Below, in pieces: positions 26,010-38,159 of a stretch of 64,000 nucleotides of DNA (its first letter is position 1; each line of letters opens with the position of its first letter). The DNA is from Dirofilaria immitis (lineage: Eukaryota > Nematoda > Chromadorea > Rhabditida > Onchocercidae): positions 1,913,001 through 1,977,000 of the forward strand of contig JAKNDB010000085.1 in the NCBI GenBank assembly GCA_024305405.1. Reading direction: 5' to 3'. A program made the translations under genes and the position numbers. The notes below the pieces were generated by a model, which was given only the letters and a program-made list of their open reading frames with translations, was not told where the DNA came from and did not search any database.

Positions 26010-27298
26010 TTGAAATATAATTATATAAGTATTACATAGCAGAATATTACGATAGTAGATATTTATATTGTATTAGCTCTTGTTATTATATGCTACTTAG
26101 GTACAAGGATTTATTTTTGTTCCCAATGAAAACTCTTATCCTGAATACTAAAACGAGTTTCATTCGTTGTATGAATTAAATTATGGTAGCTAGGATCAAT
26201 ATTTAGACGTTCTTTAGTGATAAATCAATTAACAAAATGAATCTCAAATATTTTTAAATTTAAAAAAATTGGAGTTTTTTAGAAATATAATATTTCAATG
26301 ATGTGTATTGTAATTGATATAGGTTAGCCTGTTGATATCTATTAAAAAAAAAAAAATTTAAGAGAATATCATTTTAAAAAATTGTATAAAATTGTTTTAA
26401 AGATATGAAAAAGTAATAACGAAACATATTTAAGTAATAATATTATTAATGAAATGTAAACAAACATTTACTGCAAAAGAGTAAACTAATATATATTGAA
26501 CAAGTGATGAAATCATTTTATTATGCAAAATTACTAATGTTAATTGCAAAAATATATCCATTCAATGCTTTCTCTCAAAAAAAAAAACATAAATAAAAAT
26601 TAAAGCGAAATTATGGAAGAAATGTCGAACTATTTTGCATAAATTATTTTGAACAATGCAATATGGTAATTTTAATAAATTTTTTGATATAAAGGATTAA
26701 GCATTAGCGCTAAATATTCACCGAATAATCTGATTTCAAGTTTTCAAGTCAGCTGAATGATTTCGTCTTTTTAGGCCAATATTTTCGAATTCCAATCGCA
26801 AATGATTTGAGTAATATAGCCTGCGCAGTAGCAGAAGCACCAATGACAAACCTGAATTTATCTCGAAATTATTTCAGGCAGTAAAATATAAATGAATATT
26901 TAATTGATTGCATTGAAGTTAATGTGTTTCAAACTAATTATTTTTATATTTTGTTCGAATGGTTAATGATGTTGTAATTAATACTTCAGTGATACGACTT
27001 TGAAATATTAACTTATTAAAAAATACCGACTATTATATTATACAAAGAGTTTTCACGTGATTAAAGTTATTTTCATGTATTTTTTGTTTTATCAAAAATC
27101 ATTCGATCATCATATCTTATATGTTTTATCTTTAGTTGAAATGTACTCTGAAATTGTAAATTAGTGATGTTTATATTTTGATAACACGATGAAAAGAAAT
27201 ATGATAAAAACTCCCGCAAAGTTCACTAATTAAAGTAATATCATTTTTCAAAAAGTGAACTTTATGAAGAAAAAAATCCCGCTTAACTAGCGAAAATA
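26010..27298. other. Left-arm-only segment with a fragment of the zinc-finger unit
   Basis: This segment is absent from the right arm, where about 106 bases stand in its place. Within it, 26455-26730 repeats the start of the zinc-finger unit in the + orientation, and 26735-26960 repeats the far end of the unit in reverse orientation (compare 52200-52400). No coding sequence was recognised. Confidence 0.7.
26455..26960. repeat. Foldback fragment of the zinc-finger unit
   Basis: 5' part: TTACTGCAAAAGAGTAAACTAATATA and following, matching unit starts at 13535 and 49885. 3' part (26735-26885): reverse complement of 52260-52400, sharing CATTTGCGATTGGAATTC and ATTGGTGCTTCTGCT. The last part (26880-26960) matches 23418-23490. 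The finger coding region is missing between the two ends. Confidence 0.75.
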
Positions 27299-27779
27299 TA
27301 TCCTACAAATTTTCTTAGCATTTCTCACTAATTCTAATAAATGAATTCAATACCTTTATTCCACTAAAATCAGGCTTGCCATTTAGTGATAAAAAGAAAG
27401 ATTAATCGAAAATATCATAATTTTTTTAATTAGTAAATATAAATGTGCACGAAATATAAAACTTCTGGATTATTAGCAATACTAACGCATCCGTTCAATT
27501 AAATGTTATTCATTGTAGTTGCGATTTTTATAAAATTGTTGGAAAATTATGCTTAAATTCTGTTGAATGTTAAACATAATTTTATTAAGTTACAACAGTA
27601 CATTTTAATAGTTAAAAAACGAGAAAATTGAAACAGCAAAATTGGATAAAGGAATCTGATTTGCTGCTATAATAATATTATTCAACACGTAAAAAAATGA
27701 TGAAAATAAAATGAGAAAAAGATAGTTCAAAAAATTAAATTCTTTATTATTTTAAGTCTTTCCAACTTTCTATGAGATG

Positions 27780-28600
27780 ATTGCAATGGCGAAAACCTTT
27801 AATTTTTATCATAATTTTAATGTACAACAGCGCATAATTGATATGGATGGCAAGAAAATAAACAAAATTCGATCTAAATTGTTTTTCATTTATCGATTAA
27901 TTTTTTGAAAAATTTGTTAGCGACGAATATTTTTTAACAAAATAAAAAAATTATTTGTTGTTTAATAATTAAGTATAGTATGTATAGTCATATTGATTTC
28001 TATGCGATAATTACAACGATAAAAATCTTTGATTCTAACCGAACTTGTTGATATTATATAGGATATACGATGGCGCACAATTAATTGTGCATGGCAAAGA
28101 TATGCACAAAGAGTGATCAAAATCATTTTCCACTTACAAAAATGCCGAATAATCGCCGTACGAAAAATGTTATTGATGATGATGATAATATCGGAAATTT
28201 GCTGAATTAGAATTTTTTCAAAAAATAAAAATAATGTGAATGAAATAAATTAATTTCTTCAAAAAGTAAGCATAACTCACATGCTTAAAATAGCATATTA
28301 CATAGATAGTTCTTAAATAGAATATTAAATAATTGTTTATTAAATTTTAAATGTACTGCTAAAACATTGATTTTGTTTATGTTATGTACAATGAGAACGA
28401 AAAAACGTAATCGAAGAGAATAAGATAATAATAATCCAGATTTGCTGAACAATATAAATTAAAATACTTGCAGGAGAAGCCTTACAGCAAGAAATTTTTT
28501 TATTTCCTTTTCTAATTACGACCAAAAACAAGAATATTTGTTGTCCGAATACTCCATAAACATCTGAAAACCGATTAAGTTGTAGTTTCAATATTTTCAG
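27780..28600 (-). pseudogene. Dead receptor-like exons, left arm
   Basis: On the minus strand, 28600-28430 resembles the first-transmembrane exon of the nearby receptors (VFGQQIFLFLVVIRKG). 28230-28020 resembles the exon with the TM3 end (ITFFVRRLFG, LCAIVYPI), but with stops. A further short copy lies at 27870-27780. Each has an inverted twin at 48190-49020. No complete gene can be built. Confidence 0.7.
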
Positions 28601-29652
28601 ACAACGAAAAAGTTTAAATGACTTCGACTTTTTTTGGTAGGTGCAGGAAATTAACAAGATAGAATATTCGTTGTTATGATATATAAAAATACAAATATTT
28701 CAATATTTTCGAAATATTCCAATTCATTAATCAATTTTTAATCAGCGACATCTTATTGATGCTGCAACAGAATCATAGCAATTATGTAAAGAGAAACTTT
28801 CGTCAAAATTTAATGATCTTTGTATTATTATTAACTTTTCTGTTTAAGTCTAAACGCTGTCTTCCAAATATCTTCTGTTATCTTACAGAAGAAATAGTTT
28901 ACATTTGAAGAAAGTTGTGTGCATAGAATGATATCAGAAATTGGCATAAAATTGATTTTCCAAATCATTTCTAGTAGAAATGAATTATATGGAATAACAT
29001 ATACAACATATAAGTAAGTATATATATATATATATTTATAGAATAGATGTTTACAATAGGAACGCGTACTCTTCGATATTCGAGAATGATTGAATTTAAC
29101 ATCATTTTATGCATGGAAACAATAAAATAGATTATTGTATTGAATTTAATAAAAAAATTGAATTATTGTGTTTATATATATGTATATAAATTAAAATTTT
29201 AACAATAAATTATAGTATTTTGAAACTGTAGAATAAGAGCCATCTTTAATTACAACAAGCTCAATGATCATTACTATCTATCTTCCATATTTTTACCAGA
29301 TGATATTTTGTTTTTTCAAGATTGTGATTAAGTACTTTCAAAATGACATTAACAAAAGTAGCTGATGATATCAGTGGCCTTGTTTTCAACTTTTCTTTCT
29401 ATTTATTAGCATAGTTTCTAATTCATTTGAATGAAAACATTAAACATGATATGGGCTAGTAAGGAGTAATTTAATAATGTCGAGAGGGGATTAATTAAAG
29501 TAGTAAATTGTTTATAATATATAATCATATTTTAATAAAAACGTTTAATTACTAAAGAGTTGTAATCGAATAATATAATCATATGAGCGAACTTTGAGTT
29601 ATTATAAAAGGAAAAGGTTTTGCTAAGTTGAATTTTATTCTAATTTTACGAT

Positions 29653-32120
29653 ATGATTAATTACACTGGTTTTGGAGAAGATCAAATCGCACTTTTATGT
29701 ATTACAACGGTAAAAATTTTTCTTTTTCTAGTTACTTTTTGTATCTCTAAAATAAATTCAAAGTCATATTACAACTATTTCAAATTTTTCATTGTCTTAG
29801 GATATCGAAGCTAGAAATTAAAAGATTTTGAATAATATTTATGAAGTATTCAAATGAAAATGGTAGAAGATACAACGAAATAAAAATGCAGCAATGAGGA
29901 GTGAACCACATTAAAAAAAAAATGAAAATAGAAAGCGAAAATCGACGATATTAAGACGAATGGGGCGAAAAATCAATTTCAATACAGGAATGTAAAAGTT
30001 GGAAGAAATGAATCTTTTATCAATATAATATTTTTTGCATTTCTCTAAGAATTAAAACAGAAACAAAACAAAAGGTACCATGCTGTATAAATTTCGATTA
30101 CAGGTTTCCTTATTTGGATTGTTCAGCAATGGTTTTTCGTTGTATATAACACGTACGAGGTCACACTTCCACGCTGTATTTGCAACCCTGTGTAGTGGTT
30201 ATCTGATGTGCAATTTAGAAACCATATTCATACTCTTTATATGGTGTGCTATCGTCTTAAGCGTGTAAGTTATGATTGCGTTCTAAAGAAATTAATTTAT
30301 TTTCTTAAAAGTTTTAATTCAGAAAATCACCAATGCTATCATCACCAACAACTTTTTTCGTGAGGCCGATAGGTGTATTAGTGAATGGAGCTTGGTTTGG
30401 ATCGCTTTTCCTGCATCTCGTCATCTCTCTTAATCGCTTGTGTGCTGTCGTATATCCTATAAAATACAAGCAATTATGGTCAGAATCAAGGGCTTTCACC
30501 ATTATGATCATTTCATGGACGCTTGGAACAATCTTATGCATGATGCATTTATACAGTAAGGCTAATATAACAGGAAAGATTTTTGTTGTTATTAAGCAAC
30601 AGATAATCTGTTGATGTTAAGTTCATATGAACGGTATCAATAATATCTCTTCATTAAAATGAAACTTAGACTATGCTATGCAACGTTTCTTAAAGTAGCA
30701 CAATATGTAATCTTAATTCCCGTCAATATATATCAATTATTTTCTGATGGTAGTACTTATTTCTTATGATATTTTCAAAAGTAAATTTCAGACTATCAGT
30801 ATTTATGTGAATTAATCACGTCAATCATTTTCAACAAATTGAAATTAGGAAATTTTGCTTACAGAAGAATGTTCATTTATATTCAATGAAAAATCCAATT
30901 ATCTCTTTTCTTATCAAAATTCTTACTATGGCAAAATATGTGCCAATACTGTAGCTGCAGCGTCTGTAGGAATAGCAGCAACGATGGCGTGTATCGATTT
31001 CACTACTTTAATCAAAGTAAATGCATATCGCAGAGTAAGTTTATTTTTGCAATCAATTTCTGTTGTATATTGGTATTAGCAGTTGAATAATTCATGCCCA
31101 TTTCTTTCTTAATAAGCTTTCAAATAGATATATCAAGTTGGAAATACTTACTTTTAAGCACTTTCTTTTGGATTTTAGACTGTGCAAAAAATTCGGTTAA
31201 CTCCGTTGTTAGTGCTATTAAGGAACGGGATGTATTGTTCTTCAAGCAGGTAAGGAATAGAAGTTCAACATATTTCAAATCAAAAAGTTCATATAAAGAT
31301 CAGGTGAGCAATCAAATGGAATTGTTATCGATATAATCCATGTTTGTGTTAACTGTGACCGTTGGTTTCTCTAAGTGTTACTGAACTTGGAAAAGGTATT
31401 TGAGGGCTGTATTTAAAGATTACAGTCTACATCAAAGTTATCATTACAGTCATGTATAATAAGCTCGTTCTACACCGTATGCGTTGCTACGTTCGCAACT
31501 AATTCGTATTTTTTCACCGATAAGTGGTTATTGTTTGCATTGAATACAATCACATTTATTTTGATGCTATCATTAGATGGGTAAGAGTTATTTTCTCAAT
31601 TTTTAACTGAAGCAATGAGTGAAAATCACTTATGGAATTATGGAAAAAGTTCACCTTGTTAATAATTACTGTGTCTCATGAATCACTGTTAGATAAGGTA
31701 AGTGTTTCTTATAACACTTCGCGTTTTTCTTCCTCAAAAGATGAAGAGGTTGGTCTATTTAATTATTCTGCTTTCCCATTTCTGACCATCAAAATGTGTT
31801 GCGTTGTTGCAATTTAACAAAATTATTTGTCTTATATTCTACAAAATTAAAGGATGATGACAATTTTATAATATTATTATTATAATGGCCGACATCTAAA
31901 CGGATCGATTGGGAGAGTCTGATGTAAACGAGTAATTCGAATAGTTTATATTTTGCACTCATTTTTAGGAGAATAGTCACTAATCAGTGGAGACTGTATT
32001 ATTTTTAGATTAACCCCATTGTTTTTTGATTGTATGGCAAACCGATGGAAAAATAATTTTCATGAAATAGCGGCATCGAAATCACAAATTAATAAGCTGG
32101 AGAAATTTTCATATTGGTGA
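29653..32120 (+). CDS. Seven-transmembrane chemoreceptor-like protein 1 (Srx-like)
   Basis: Nematode-type chemosensory GPCR. Seven exons: 29653-29709 (MINYTGFGEDQIALLCITT), 30104-30264, 30323-30555, 30865-31034, 31179-31249, 31450-31580 and 32009-32120. TM1 FGLFSNGFSLYI; TM2 region ATLCSGYLMCNLETIFILF; TM3 end WFGSLFLHLVISLNRLCAVVYPIKY, where NRLCAV stands for the DRY box; TM5 ANTVAAASVGIAATMACIDF; third loop ending IKERDVLFFKQ; TM6 and TM7 SFYTVCVATF and LNTITFILMLSLDG. About 320 residues, the usual size. Exon 5 appears to lack one base near 31205. Exon 1 and the first bases of exon 2 lie in the inverted duplication, the rest outside it. Members at 36107 and 43920 share the exon pattern. The Srx assignment is from general resemblance only; a nematode GPCR is firm. 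Confidence 0.82.
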
Positions 32121-33399
32121 AAATTTGATGCCTTTTCATTTTTACTAAACAGTCGGTAAAATAAGATCCAGAAAATTATTACTTTCTTAAAAAATCTATA
32201 GGTTGATTACTTTTTCTCAGGAATATTTTGCGAAAGAGTACGACAAGTGTTAACGAAATAATCACGAGCATTGAAATTTTTGATTTCGGTCATATCTACT
32301 CAAAGCTCTTTGTGTATAAAAACTTCAAAAAAATTCAGGTTTTAAATCTTGATTTTTGAGGTGAAATGAAACGACATTTCTTCATAATAATAATCTTTTA
32401 CATCGAGATTTTATCTAAACACTAAATATCGAAATATGATCATCAAAATTGTTTCTAATAGAAATTCTTATGCACTTCAGAATCAGGAAGCGACTTATGT
32501 TTCGAGTTCATATATTTCTTATATTTGAACAGAAAATGAAATTTTTCTGCCATTAGTGAATAAATATAATTGCAAATTCTCATTTATAACTTAATCTTCT
32601 TTTTAGATTCTGATAGTCGGTTAAATGACATCGAATCGTTCGGCGTGTATAAAATATAGAGGAAGTTTGAAGGAAAAAAAAAAGATTGGTTATTAATATT
32701 GCTATTTAATGCTTAAGACCTTTATAATTGCAAGCCCTTTCGATTATTATTTTATAAATCATGCGGATCATCGAACAAGAAAAATAAAAGGACTTATTAA
32801 GCAGCAATGAAACGGTTAACTTAAAAGTTGGGAAATAAACAAAGTGAGAGATTCAGATCGTAATTTAAAATTGAAAGATAAATAAGACTGGATATATTTT
32901 AAATGCCAATTGCAATGCCAGAGCATTTTCTCTATTGAAAACTGCAATTTTGAAATTCCATAATTAATGATTTCTTTTCATTCATCACTTTTCCTACCAT
33001 TCTTTTTCTTTTTCCAAGTAAAGCAATTTAAAACTAAAAAAGTTGCCGAAATTCACAAACTTCGCTGAAAATTTCTCATTTGACATCTGATATACCATAT
33101 ATTATTATATCATAAAAAGATAGCTTCGTTAGGAAATATTAAAGTTTTGTCTTGCTTCGATGGAAAATGACTCCTTGTAGAAAAATTTTTTTATCTTTAT
33201 TCTCAAAAAAATATGCACCAAAACCTCAGCAAGCAATTTTACCTTAATCCTTAAAATTATTGCTATTATTGTTATTCCTAGAAATCTAAAAAAAAAATGT
33301 TGAATCTTTTTGGTATTTGTTCAGAATTCGTTATCTCTGGAATCATACTTATTTAAAGCGTAGATAAAAATTTGTAATTTATGCACAAATATGATGCAA
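32121..33399. other. Intergenic, nothing recognised
   Basis: AT-rich sequence after receptor 1. I found no exon with both splice signals and family resemblance, and no repeat. Confidence 0.5.
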
Positions 33400-34020
33400 A
33401 AGTTTTGTTTATAAGTTGAAAATAGTATAAAAATTTATTCCAAATCGTTTCAACACATTTAAACATCGAAGTTGTGTTACCTGAGACATTAAAACACATT
33501 TTTGATGAATGATAATATTAACAAAATATTTTGACGCTAATTTTTTCGTATTATTAGTGTCGGAATAATCGGAATATTTTATCTTTTTCATGATTCATTA
33601 TACGATATAAGTAAACGTTGTGATGTTAATCCTCATACTCAGCTTATCTTTAATAGTATTGTAACCTAATTCACATGTAAAGATTCCTGATATTATAACA
33701 AAGCCTATGTACAATATTTAGAATATTTTCTCATCAAATAGTAATGCCAACACACATGGGAAACATTTTTAAACACTCCCACTCGAAATATTTTTTAAAG
33801 AATATCTTCATTATATCCACTGGTTGAATACCTATGGTGCCATCTTTGTCCACGTCATGAGAAGTTATTCTCAACAGCATTCTTATTTTTGTTACATTTT
33901 CAATTATAATGGTATTTTCAACGATATTTTTTGCTGTATTGTGCGCAATAAGAAGCGCCAAATAAAAAGCTATTGTGAATTCGTTGTCTATCGAAATACT
34001 CCATCTATAATCTCTACTCC
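33400..34020 (-). CDS. Candidate exons with a possible EF-hand loop
   Basis: The minus strand reads open from about 33990 to 33734 and contains HDVDKDGTIGIQPVDIMKIF. Its D-x-D-x-DG-x-I spacing fits a calcium-binding EF-hand loop, although position 12 is Pro rather than Glu. A second stretch (33591-33488, SDTNNTKKLASKYFVNIII) ends at a good donor (CTCAG/GTAACA). The two could be exons of one gene, but neither start nor end was found and the upstream frame is broken near 34000. It may be a pseudogene or a chance frame. Confidence 0.25.
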
Positions 34021-36106
34021 CAAAAAAAAAAAAAAAAAAGTGAGAAAACTTTCATGACAATAATGAAGAATTTTATTAAAAAAAAAAAATTAATTTAAAT
34101 CAAATTTAATAGCTTTTAGAGACTTTTGTTGTGTATTTAAAAATACCTTTCTTCAGATGTAAAACTTTGCTTTAAAAAAATGTGAAAAACTTTGCTTTTT
34201 TTTCAAGATTCTTAAAACTTCAGATTCATCCATTTCAGAAGTTTATGCCTTTCTCTGTTTACTATGACTACGATAATTAATCTCAGTTATATGCTTACTT
34301 GTTAGAAATTTGCAAATTGTAAACTCATTAATGAAATGAAAAAATTCTTAATTGGAAAAGCTGTTTACCTAAATTTAGTAAATGCAAAATCGATTTTAAT
34401 TTAAAATTGAATTTTAGAAGGAAGCGATTATATGTATCATAATATTTAGAATTAAACAATCTGCAAGTATGCGGTATGCGATCACTTAATTAATAATCTT
34501 TTATCCTTCTATTAAAGAAAAAGTGAGAGGTAATGTGCATATGTGTAGGTGTATAAAATATAATTATTTCAAAAGCATTCGATGGTGATTTATTATAGCA
34601 TAAATTAAATTTATCTCAAAGTTTGATTAAATAATTCTAATAAAATGGATAAAAGTTAATATGTTAAAACTTCTCTATTATAATTGAAATTTTATAATAA
34701 ATTGATACATCAAGATTTTATTGCTAAGATATCGCATCATGAAAATCTATAAATTTCGTTGTTAATCAATAAAAAAAAGATTTACGTTTTTTTTTTTTCA
34801 GATAATAATGTGGTCCAATTGAAAACATTAAAACCAATCTCCAAAAAATTTTCAATTAAGAAACATAAATAGAGATGATTACTTATCAACGCATTGATTT
34901 AAATCCCATTAAGTACATATAAATTAAACTTAACTTTAAAATTGTTTGTTTTAAATCTCGGATGAAATTAATTCATCAGTATTCAATGAATAGAAACTAT
35001 GCAATTATTTAACTCCCAGGAGTGGCTGTGAAAGCAATTTAAGTTTTTAACTTGATATTATTTCTTCTGCGGAAATCATTATTTCGATCATGTAGGATTG
35101 GAATTTGGAAGCACTGATCTAAAATGAGATAAAATCGTTTAACTGTCTAGGAAACACAAAATAAATTAACTGAAAAATGAATTTTTTTATTTGTATAGAT
35201 ATCAATTTCTTCTTTGTTTGTAAAGTGCAATCGTCATAGGAAAGAATTTTCAAAATCATGACATTTGATACATATTTTGGTTGAAACATATTAAAATAGT
35301 TGAGACTAGAATACAGAAATTAATTGAAAAAGTGAGCTTCTTTTTCAAATAATGAAAAAATCATAAAAATTAAACATTGTTTTTCTGATAAATGGGAAAT
35401 TTTTTTCTTTATAAATTATAGAAATGTAAAAAAAAATGTTTTTATTAAATTTGTTGACCTGTTTTACAAATATTATGATAGCATATAGTATAATAATTAT
35501 TTGATGAACAAATTAAATTATTAAAAAATGGAACTCCAAACTGTACAGCATTCATTCCTTGGAATTTATTGTTGGAGGTTAATAATTCATCATTGTGACA
35601 CTTCTATAACGAATGGTTGTATAAACCAAAAGTTATTAAAGTTTTAAGAGTAAAATCGATTTTTCTTTTATATTTGAATTCTAATCACAAATATAATCAT
35701 TATTATTTCACTGATTATATAATTTCAACAGATACATGCAACGTTTCTATTAATTATCGATTTATTAATGAAGAACAATATTTCGTAATGTTTCAAGATC
35801 AATTTATATTAGAAAATATAACCTTTTTGATGTATTTTTTTTCTTAGTAATTTGATAGCATTTTTCTAACAACGAAATTTCTTTAAAATAAATCGTAATT
35901 ATAGATTTGAGAAAAATCTTTCCTATGTCATAAAGAGTCTATAATTAATATTTCATTGTCTATCTCTAGCAATTCATATTTCATTATCATATTCTTGGCT
36001 TGTTTAATATCATCAAGTACAATATACAGAACTAGATGTGTTTCTCAAATTTGTTTTAATCCTGAAACTAGTTATATTTTTGGCCGATTTCTTTAAATGT
36101 GCTGGA
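34021..36106. other. Intergenic, nothing recognised
   Basis: AT-rich stretch with several A and T runs. The plus-strand frame at 35617-35847 has no resemblance or splice context. The DNA just before 36107 resembles that before 43920 (TTTGGCCGATTTCTTTAAATG against TTTGGTGGATTTCTTTAAATG), so the 5' flank of the receptor pair is also duplicated. Confidence 0.5.
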
Positions 36107-38159
36107 ATGTTTGAAAATAGTTCGTTTGAAGACTGGATTGCAATATCATGTGTTGCATTGGTTAGTATTCTATTGAATTCATTTTTTTGCTGTTCTTATT
36201 GCTTCGATATTACTGGCGATCAAATTATTTTTTAGCATGCATTAAAATTAAGCAAAGAAAGTTGACAAAAAATGTTGATAATATTTTCAATATAATTGAA
36301 GAATGAGGCAGTTACAGTCGAAAATCGATCCCAAATGTAACAAATCTTGAGATCAAAATAAAAGTTATCAGCTAACTTCCTGTCTTCTTTTAATAAGCAT
36401 TATAAAGAACATAAATATTTTTAACGCAGATGAAAATGTTTATACCAGAAATTTTGTCCAATGCTAGCAAAGATGAAAATCGAATTTTAACGATTATAAT
36501 CTTATTGATGTTGAATTTCATCTCACTATGATAAACTTAATCAATTTTACACTTTTGCATCGTAGGTATCAATCTTTGGGCTGATTTGCAATAGCATATC
36601 ATTGTATTTAACACGTACGAGTTCACGTTTTAATAGCGCATTTGGAATTTTATGTAGCGGTTTTCTGATATGCAATTTACAAGACGTATTTATACACTTC
36701 ATGTGGTGCACCATTGTTTTGAGCGTGTAAGTTATACTCCTTTTTAAGAAAATTTCTTTCGTTCTCACCAAAAATTATTTTATATCAAAAATTTCGCTTC
36801 AGGAAATCGCCAGCATTATCGTCACCTCGATCGTTTTTCGTGAGATTGATAGGTCTTTTGTGAACGGAGGGTGGTTTGGATCACTTTTTATGCATTTTTT
36901 CATAGCCCTTAACAGATTTTACGCTTTTGTTTATGCGACAAAAATATAATCAATTGTGGTCGCAATCGAATACTATTAAAGTTGTTATCTTTGCTTGGAT
37001 ATTTGCAATGGTTTACTGCACCCATCATTTACACAGTAAGTTTATGAAGAATCTGTTCATCGTTTTCAATATCAAAAGACTTAGTGTTTATACCATGTTT
37101 TACTCATCACGTTTGTAAGAACAAATTATTTATACCTAAATTTGCCTTGTATAAGTTGCTTTATTTTAAAAATTATTTGCAGGTGACTGTGCACTTATAT
37201 TTCATGGAAGTTTGAGTTATCGTTGGTTGCATAATAGTGAATTATGTGCAAATTTTGATGCAGCAGTATCTATATTAATTGTAATGGCTATCGGATCTCT
37301 TGATTTTATTACTTTAATTAAAATACTCGCATATCGTAAAGTAAGTTTATTTCTGAAAAAAAAAAACGATTGCTTTCGCATTTCTTCACCTAATTATATT
37401 AGCAGCATAATAATTGCTGCATATTTCTTATAAAATAAGTCGTCAATCAAATTCGAAATACCGATTAAATTGCATTAACTTTTTACTGTATTCCAGAGAA
37501 TACGAATAAATACAGGAATGCCAATTGATGGTTCTATCACTGAAAGAGACATATTGTTTTTCAAACAAGTAATAAGCAGAATTTTAAACATTATCGAGAA
37601 AAAAAAAAGAAAAGTAGAAAAAATTTTATGACAAAACAAAAGAAACAACATTTGATTAGTTTTAATAAAATCTTATATAACCGCTGCCGTAAAAGAAAGT
37701 TTTTCAAGAATGAGATAGATGATCAAGATTTTATAAAATTCAAATCTAAAGATATAATAATTAATGCGTGCTAATTGCAGTCATGCAAACTTGGTTTACT
37801 CTATATTTCATGCGTTTTTGCATTCAATGTTACTCCGCACTTCTTCACCGATAAATGGATATTGTTTGCAGCAGGAACGATTGCATGGATTCTAGTAAAA
37901 TCTCTGGATGGGTAAGTTTTATGTCTTCAGAATTTTAATAAATAGGATTTGAATAATTCAAAATTAATGTCTTAAAACATGCTGAAGCGAATACTAATTT
38001 TATTATTAACTTCAATAGTCGCTAACAAATTATTATTTGGTTTTCAGATTAACCTTTCTAATTTTCAACCGGGACCTTATCTTCAAAACAAATTTTTGTG
38101 AAGTGACAGTGTTCCCAGCTATAAATTTGAATTTGTTTCAGACCATTACGAGACAGTAA
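36107..38159 (+). CDS. Seven-transmembrane chemoreceptor-like protein 2 (frameshifted)
   Basis: Same seven-exon plan as receptor 1: 36107-36160 (MFENSSFEDWIAISCVAL), 36566-36726, 36803-37035, 37183-37340, 37497-37568, 37781-37911 and 38048-38159. Marks: FGLICNSISLYL (TM1), GILCSGFLICNLQDVFIHF (TM2), FFIALNRFYAFVYATK (TM3 end), TERDILFFKQ before TM6, and ITRQ as the C-terminal end. Exon 3 has two breaks. Near 36855 a base is missing from a T-run, giving TTG TGA instead of continuing into NGGWFG. Near 36945 there is one extra A relative to receptor 3 (ACAAAAATATAA against ACAAAATATAA). The two cancel, but the stop lies between them. With correct bases it would be a normal receptor of about 320 residues. 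Confidence 0.75.
36930..37583 (+). repeat. Near-identical block shared with receptor 3 (first copy)
   Basis: This runs from the TM3 end through intron 3, exon 4, intron 4 and exon 5, and matches 44786-45443 with only a few differences (one extra A, AGTG for CGTG, and a shorter poly-A). Exons before and after differ clearly, so this is a recent conversion or copy within an older pair. Confidence 0.9.

Larger units (their letters stand above)
23357..30113. repeat. Large inverted duplication, left arm
   Basis: This is the reverse complement of 46669-52243. The inner border is sharp: the shared sequence runs through GGTTTCCTTAT at 30103-30113 and differs from the next base. The outer border is near 23357, where AATTAGTGCACTAT matches 52234-52243. 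Sampled stretches (29640-30100, 28380-28660, 24200-24740) look about 97-99% identical, many differences being homopolymer lengths. Left-arm bases 26010-27298 have no counterpart in the right arm. Content: zinc-finger copy B, dead receptor exons, and the first exon of the receptor at 29653. Confidence 0.92.

Noticed and set aside
28382..28657. 91-residue minus-strand frame taken as a gene
   Set aside because: Only its middle resembles a receptor TM1 exon, the flanks are non-coding, and both arms carry the same lesions. It is annotated as pseudogene DNA.
34021..34100. Long A-runs as retroposon tails
   Set aside because: No retroposon body or target-site duplication adjoins them. A-runs are common throughout this window.
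36547..36771. Minus-strand frame of 74 residues (also at 44345-44578)
   Set aside because: Antisense shadow of the receptor TM2 exon.
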